Both the position numbers and the translations under genes were made by a program. Of a DNA stretch of 64,000 bases, positions 61,695 through 64,000 are shown piece after piece. Each line of letters starts with the position of its first letter. Within the stretch, counting starts at the first letter, position 1. The DNA lies in NCBI GenBank assembly GCA_037013495.1, contig CM072801.1:37002001-37066000 (forward strand), read 5' to 3'. The notes beneath the pieces were generated by a model that worked only from the letters and a program-made list of their open reading frames with translations, was not told the origin of the DNA and did not search any database. Source of the stretch: Hippophae tibetana (lineage: Eukaryota > Streptophyta > Magnoliopsida > Rosales > Elaeagnaceae).

Positions 61695-64000
61695 GTTGAG
61701 TTCCTATGTTGTCCGCCAAAAGGTTCCGCATCATTTGGTATCAAAGCCTTGGTTGCTGAAAATATGTAATATATCTTCATATATGTATTTTTTTGAATTT
61801 TACATTTAAAAAAACTTGGTCCATTGAATTTTCTATTCTATCATAAGTCAAAATCTTAAAGAAAGATAGATATTTGTATACCAAGTCTTGTGTTTTCTTT
61901 CAATTTTGTTGTCATTATTTTGTCTTTCCATTTAATTTCCTAGTTTTCTTTAAATTCTTTGTACCTTCTTCGTTATTTATGTTTTTTGTGGTCAACCTAT
62001 CTTTGTTCTTGAAAAAACCTTAGAGCTACTCCAGTTCGCAATTTCAATCAAAACTAGGATTCTAATACGGGTTGCAACTTTAAACTGTTGTAACATTTAA
62101 TTGGTATATCGAAATGACTATTATAATCAATCAAATCGTTGCTCTTTCTATTCCAAAAACACGCTCAAAGAAATGTTTATTTATCGGAATCGGATAACCA
62201 AAATTACTTCGTTTACACTACTTGCCAACCTCGAATAGTTACGTGGCTTCTTATTGTGTTGTTGTCTGTTCTTGTTTTTTTGGGTTCCAATTTGATCATC
62301 TTAACCCTGTTCTAAGCAATTTAATCATTCTTAATCGTTGAGTTCCTATGTTGTCCGCCAAAAGGTTCCGCATCATTTGGTATCAAAGCCTTGGTTGCTG
62401 AAAATATGTAATTTATCTTCATATATGTATTTTTTTGAATTTTACATTTAAAAACACTTTGTCCATTGAATTTTATATTCTTTCATAAGTCAAAATCACA
62501 AAGAAAGATAGATATTTGTATACCAAGTCTTGTGTTTTCTTTCAATTTTTTTGTCATTATTTTGTCTTTCGATTTAATTTCCTAGTTTTCTTTAAATTCT
62601 TTGTACCTTCTTCATGATTTATGTTTTTTGTGGTCAACCTATCTTTGTTCTTGAAAAAACCTTAGAGCTACTCCAGTTCGCGATTTCAATCAAAACTAGG
62701 TTACTAATATGGGTTGCAACTTTAAACTGTTGTAACTTTTAATTGGTTTATCGAAATGACTATTATAATCAATCAAATCGTTGCTCTTTCTATTCCAAAA
62801 ACACGCCCACAGAAAAGTTTATTTATCGGAATCGGTTAACCAAAATTACTTCGTTTACACTACTTGCCAACCTCGAATAGTTACGTGGCTTCTTATTGTG
62901 TTGTTTTCTGTTCTTATTTTTTTGGGTTCCAATTTGATCATCTTAACCCTGTTATAAGCAATTTAATCATTCTTAATCGTTGAGTTCCTATGTTGTCCAC
63001 CAAAAGGTTCCGCATCATTTGGTATCAAAGCCTTGGTTGCTGAAAATATGTAATTTATCTTCATATATGTATTTTTTTGAATTTTACATTTAAAAACACT
63101 TTGTCCATTGAATTTTATATTCTTTCATAAGTCAAAATCACAAAGAAAGATAGATATTTGTATACCAAGTCTTGTGTTTTCTTTCAATTTTTTTGTCATT
63201 ATTTTGTCTTTCGATTTATTTTCCTAGTTTTCTTTAAATTCTTTGTACCTTCTTCATGATTTATGTTTTTTGTGGTCAACCTATCTTTGTTCTTGAAAAA
63301 ACCTTAGAGCTACTCCAGTTCGCGATTTCAATCAAAACTAGGTTACTAATATGGGTTGCAACTTTAAATTGTTGTAACTTTTAATTGGTTTATCGAAATG
63401 ACTGTTATAATCAATCAAATCGTTGCTCGTTCTATTCCAAAAAAACGCTCAAAGAAAAGTTTATTTATCGGAATCGGTTAACCAAAATTACTTCGTTTAC
63501 ACTACTTGCCAACCTCGAATAGTTACGTGGCTTCTTATTGTGTTGTTTTCTGTTCTTGTTTTTTTCGGTTCCAATTTGATCATCTTAACCCTGTTCTAAG
63601 CAATTTAATCATTCTTAATCGTTGAGTTCCTATGTTGTCCGCCAAAAGGTTCCGCATCATTTGGTATCAAAGCCTTGGTTGCTGAAAATATGTAATATAT
63701 CTTCATATATGTATTTTTTTGAATTTTACATTTAAAAAAACTTGGTCCATTGAATTTTCTATTATATCATAAGTCAAAATCTTAAAGAAAGATAGATATT
63801 TGTATACCAAGTCTTGTGTTTTCTTTCAATTTTGTTGTCATTATTTTGTCTTTCCATTTAATTTCCTAGTTTTCTTTAAATTTTTTGTACCTTCTTCATT
63901 ATTTATGTTTTTTGTGGTCAACCTATCTTTGTTCTTGAAAAAACCTTAGAGCTACTCCAGTTCGCAATTTCAACCAAAACTAGGATTCTAATACGGGTTG
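61695..64000 (+). repeat. Gamma-delta-delta/alpha-gamma run, cut by the window edge
   Basis: Monomers start at 61695 (gamma), 62337 (delta), 62979 (delta front with alpha back) and 63621 (gamma, incomplete). The deltas have TTTAAAAACACTTTG, TTTTATATTCTTTC, TTTTTTTGTCATT and TTTCGATTT. Monomer 62979 carries, from about 63367, the alpha marks AAATTGTTG, GACTGTTATAATC, GCTCGTTC and TTTCGGTTC of 61053. The offset between those marks is 1926 bp, so this is a third kind of trimer. The array continues beyond 64000. Confidence 0.82.

Larger units (their letters stand above)
1..64000 (+). repeat. Satellite DNA array, ~642-bp monomer, about 100 head-to-tail copies
   Basis: The same ~642-bp unit recurs across the whole window in one orientation. 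The phase motif GTTGAG occurs at 85, 728, 1371, 2014, 2657 and onward to 62979 and 63621 without a gap. At 34104 it reads ATTGAG. Spacings are 643 bp in most of the left third and 641-642 bp in most of the remainder, with 637 bp (3943, 8438) and 632 bp (23857, 25132, 27050) variants. I saw no inverted copy, no inserted mobile element and no single-copy sequence. Both ends of the window lie inside monomers, so the true array is longer than 64 kb. Low G+C (about 30% by hand count over 61-720) and long monomers fit plant heterochromatic satellite DNA. A pericentromeric, subtelomeric or centromeric location cannot be decided from sequence alone. Confidence 0.98.

Noticed and set aside
1-64000. CRISPR array
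   Set aside because: The repeat is a ~642-bp unit with no short repeat/spacer alternation, so it is a eukaryotic-type satellite.
1-64000. An intact or partial LTR retrotransposon within the window
   Set aside because: Apart from the LTR-end and primer-binding-site-like motif there is no gag, protease, reverse transcriptase or integrase frame, no polypurine tract, and no target-site duplication.
1-64000. Telomere repeats, rRNA spacer or ribosomal genes
   Set aside because: No TTTAGGG runs and no 18S, 5.8S, 25S or 5S sequence was seen. The unit is too short and too AT-rich for an rDNA repeat.

Overview
The window is one uninterrupted satellite DNA array. A monomer of about 642 bp is repeated head to tail on the + strand from the first base to the last. 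Using the motif GTTGAG (in AATCGTTGAGTTCC) as a phase mark, I located 100 consecutive marks, from 85 to 63621. These bound 99 complete monomers with a mean spacing of 641.8 bp. The only spacings seen are 643, 642 and 641 bp, plus two of 637 bp and three of 632 bp. I saw no inverted monomer, no inserted transposon, no unique spacer and no edge of the array, so the array runs past both ends. A hand count over bases 61-720 gives about 30% G+C, with more T than A on the + strand.

No protein-coding or structural RNA gene can be supported. The recurring short open frames are by-products of the repeat. The 68-residue minus-strand frame and the 76- or 79-residue plus-strand frames open on TTG rather than ATG, and they are broken by 1-bp indels in many neighbouring monomers.

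Every complete monomer carries TGGTATCAAAGCC or a close variant, preceded by a block ending in CA. This looks like the 3' end of a long terminal repeat followed by a primer-binding site for initiator methionine tRNA (usual form TGGTATCAGAGCC). The likely origin is the LTR/leader junction of a plant LTR retrotransposon. That, the low G+C and the array size suggest heterochromatin of a flowering plant; the species cannot be told from the sequence.

Layout: 1-2656 is a two-monomer higher-order repeat (HOR, period 1286). About 3670-13295 is a seven-monomer HOR (period 4495, two full copies and part of a third). 14862-18715 is a trimer pair (period 1927). 18716-21927 holds dimers (period 1285). 23857-27681 contains three short 632-bp monomers. 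28325-34744 is a mixed 642-bp zone with one chimeric monomer. 34745-40521 holds two families of dimers (periods 1283 and 1284). 40522-64000 is a mosaic of monomer types that I call alpha, beta, gamma and delta, with dimers (1283), trimers (1925) and several hybrid monomers. The left third is the most uniform, and the right half carries more substitutions and many changes at CpG sites. The picture fits repeated unequal exchange or segmental amplification. All HOR boundaries come from reading diagnostic bases by eye, not from a computed alignment.
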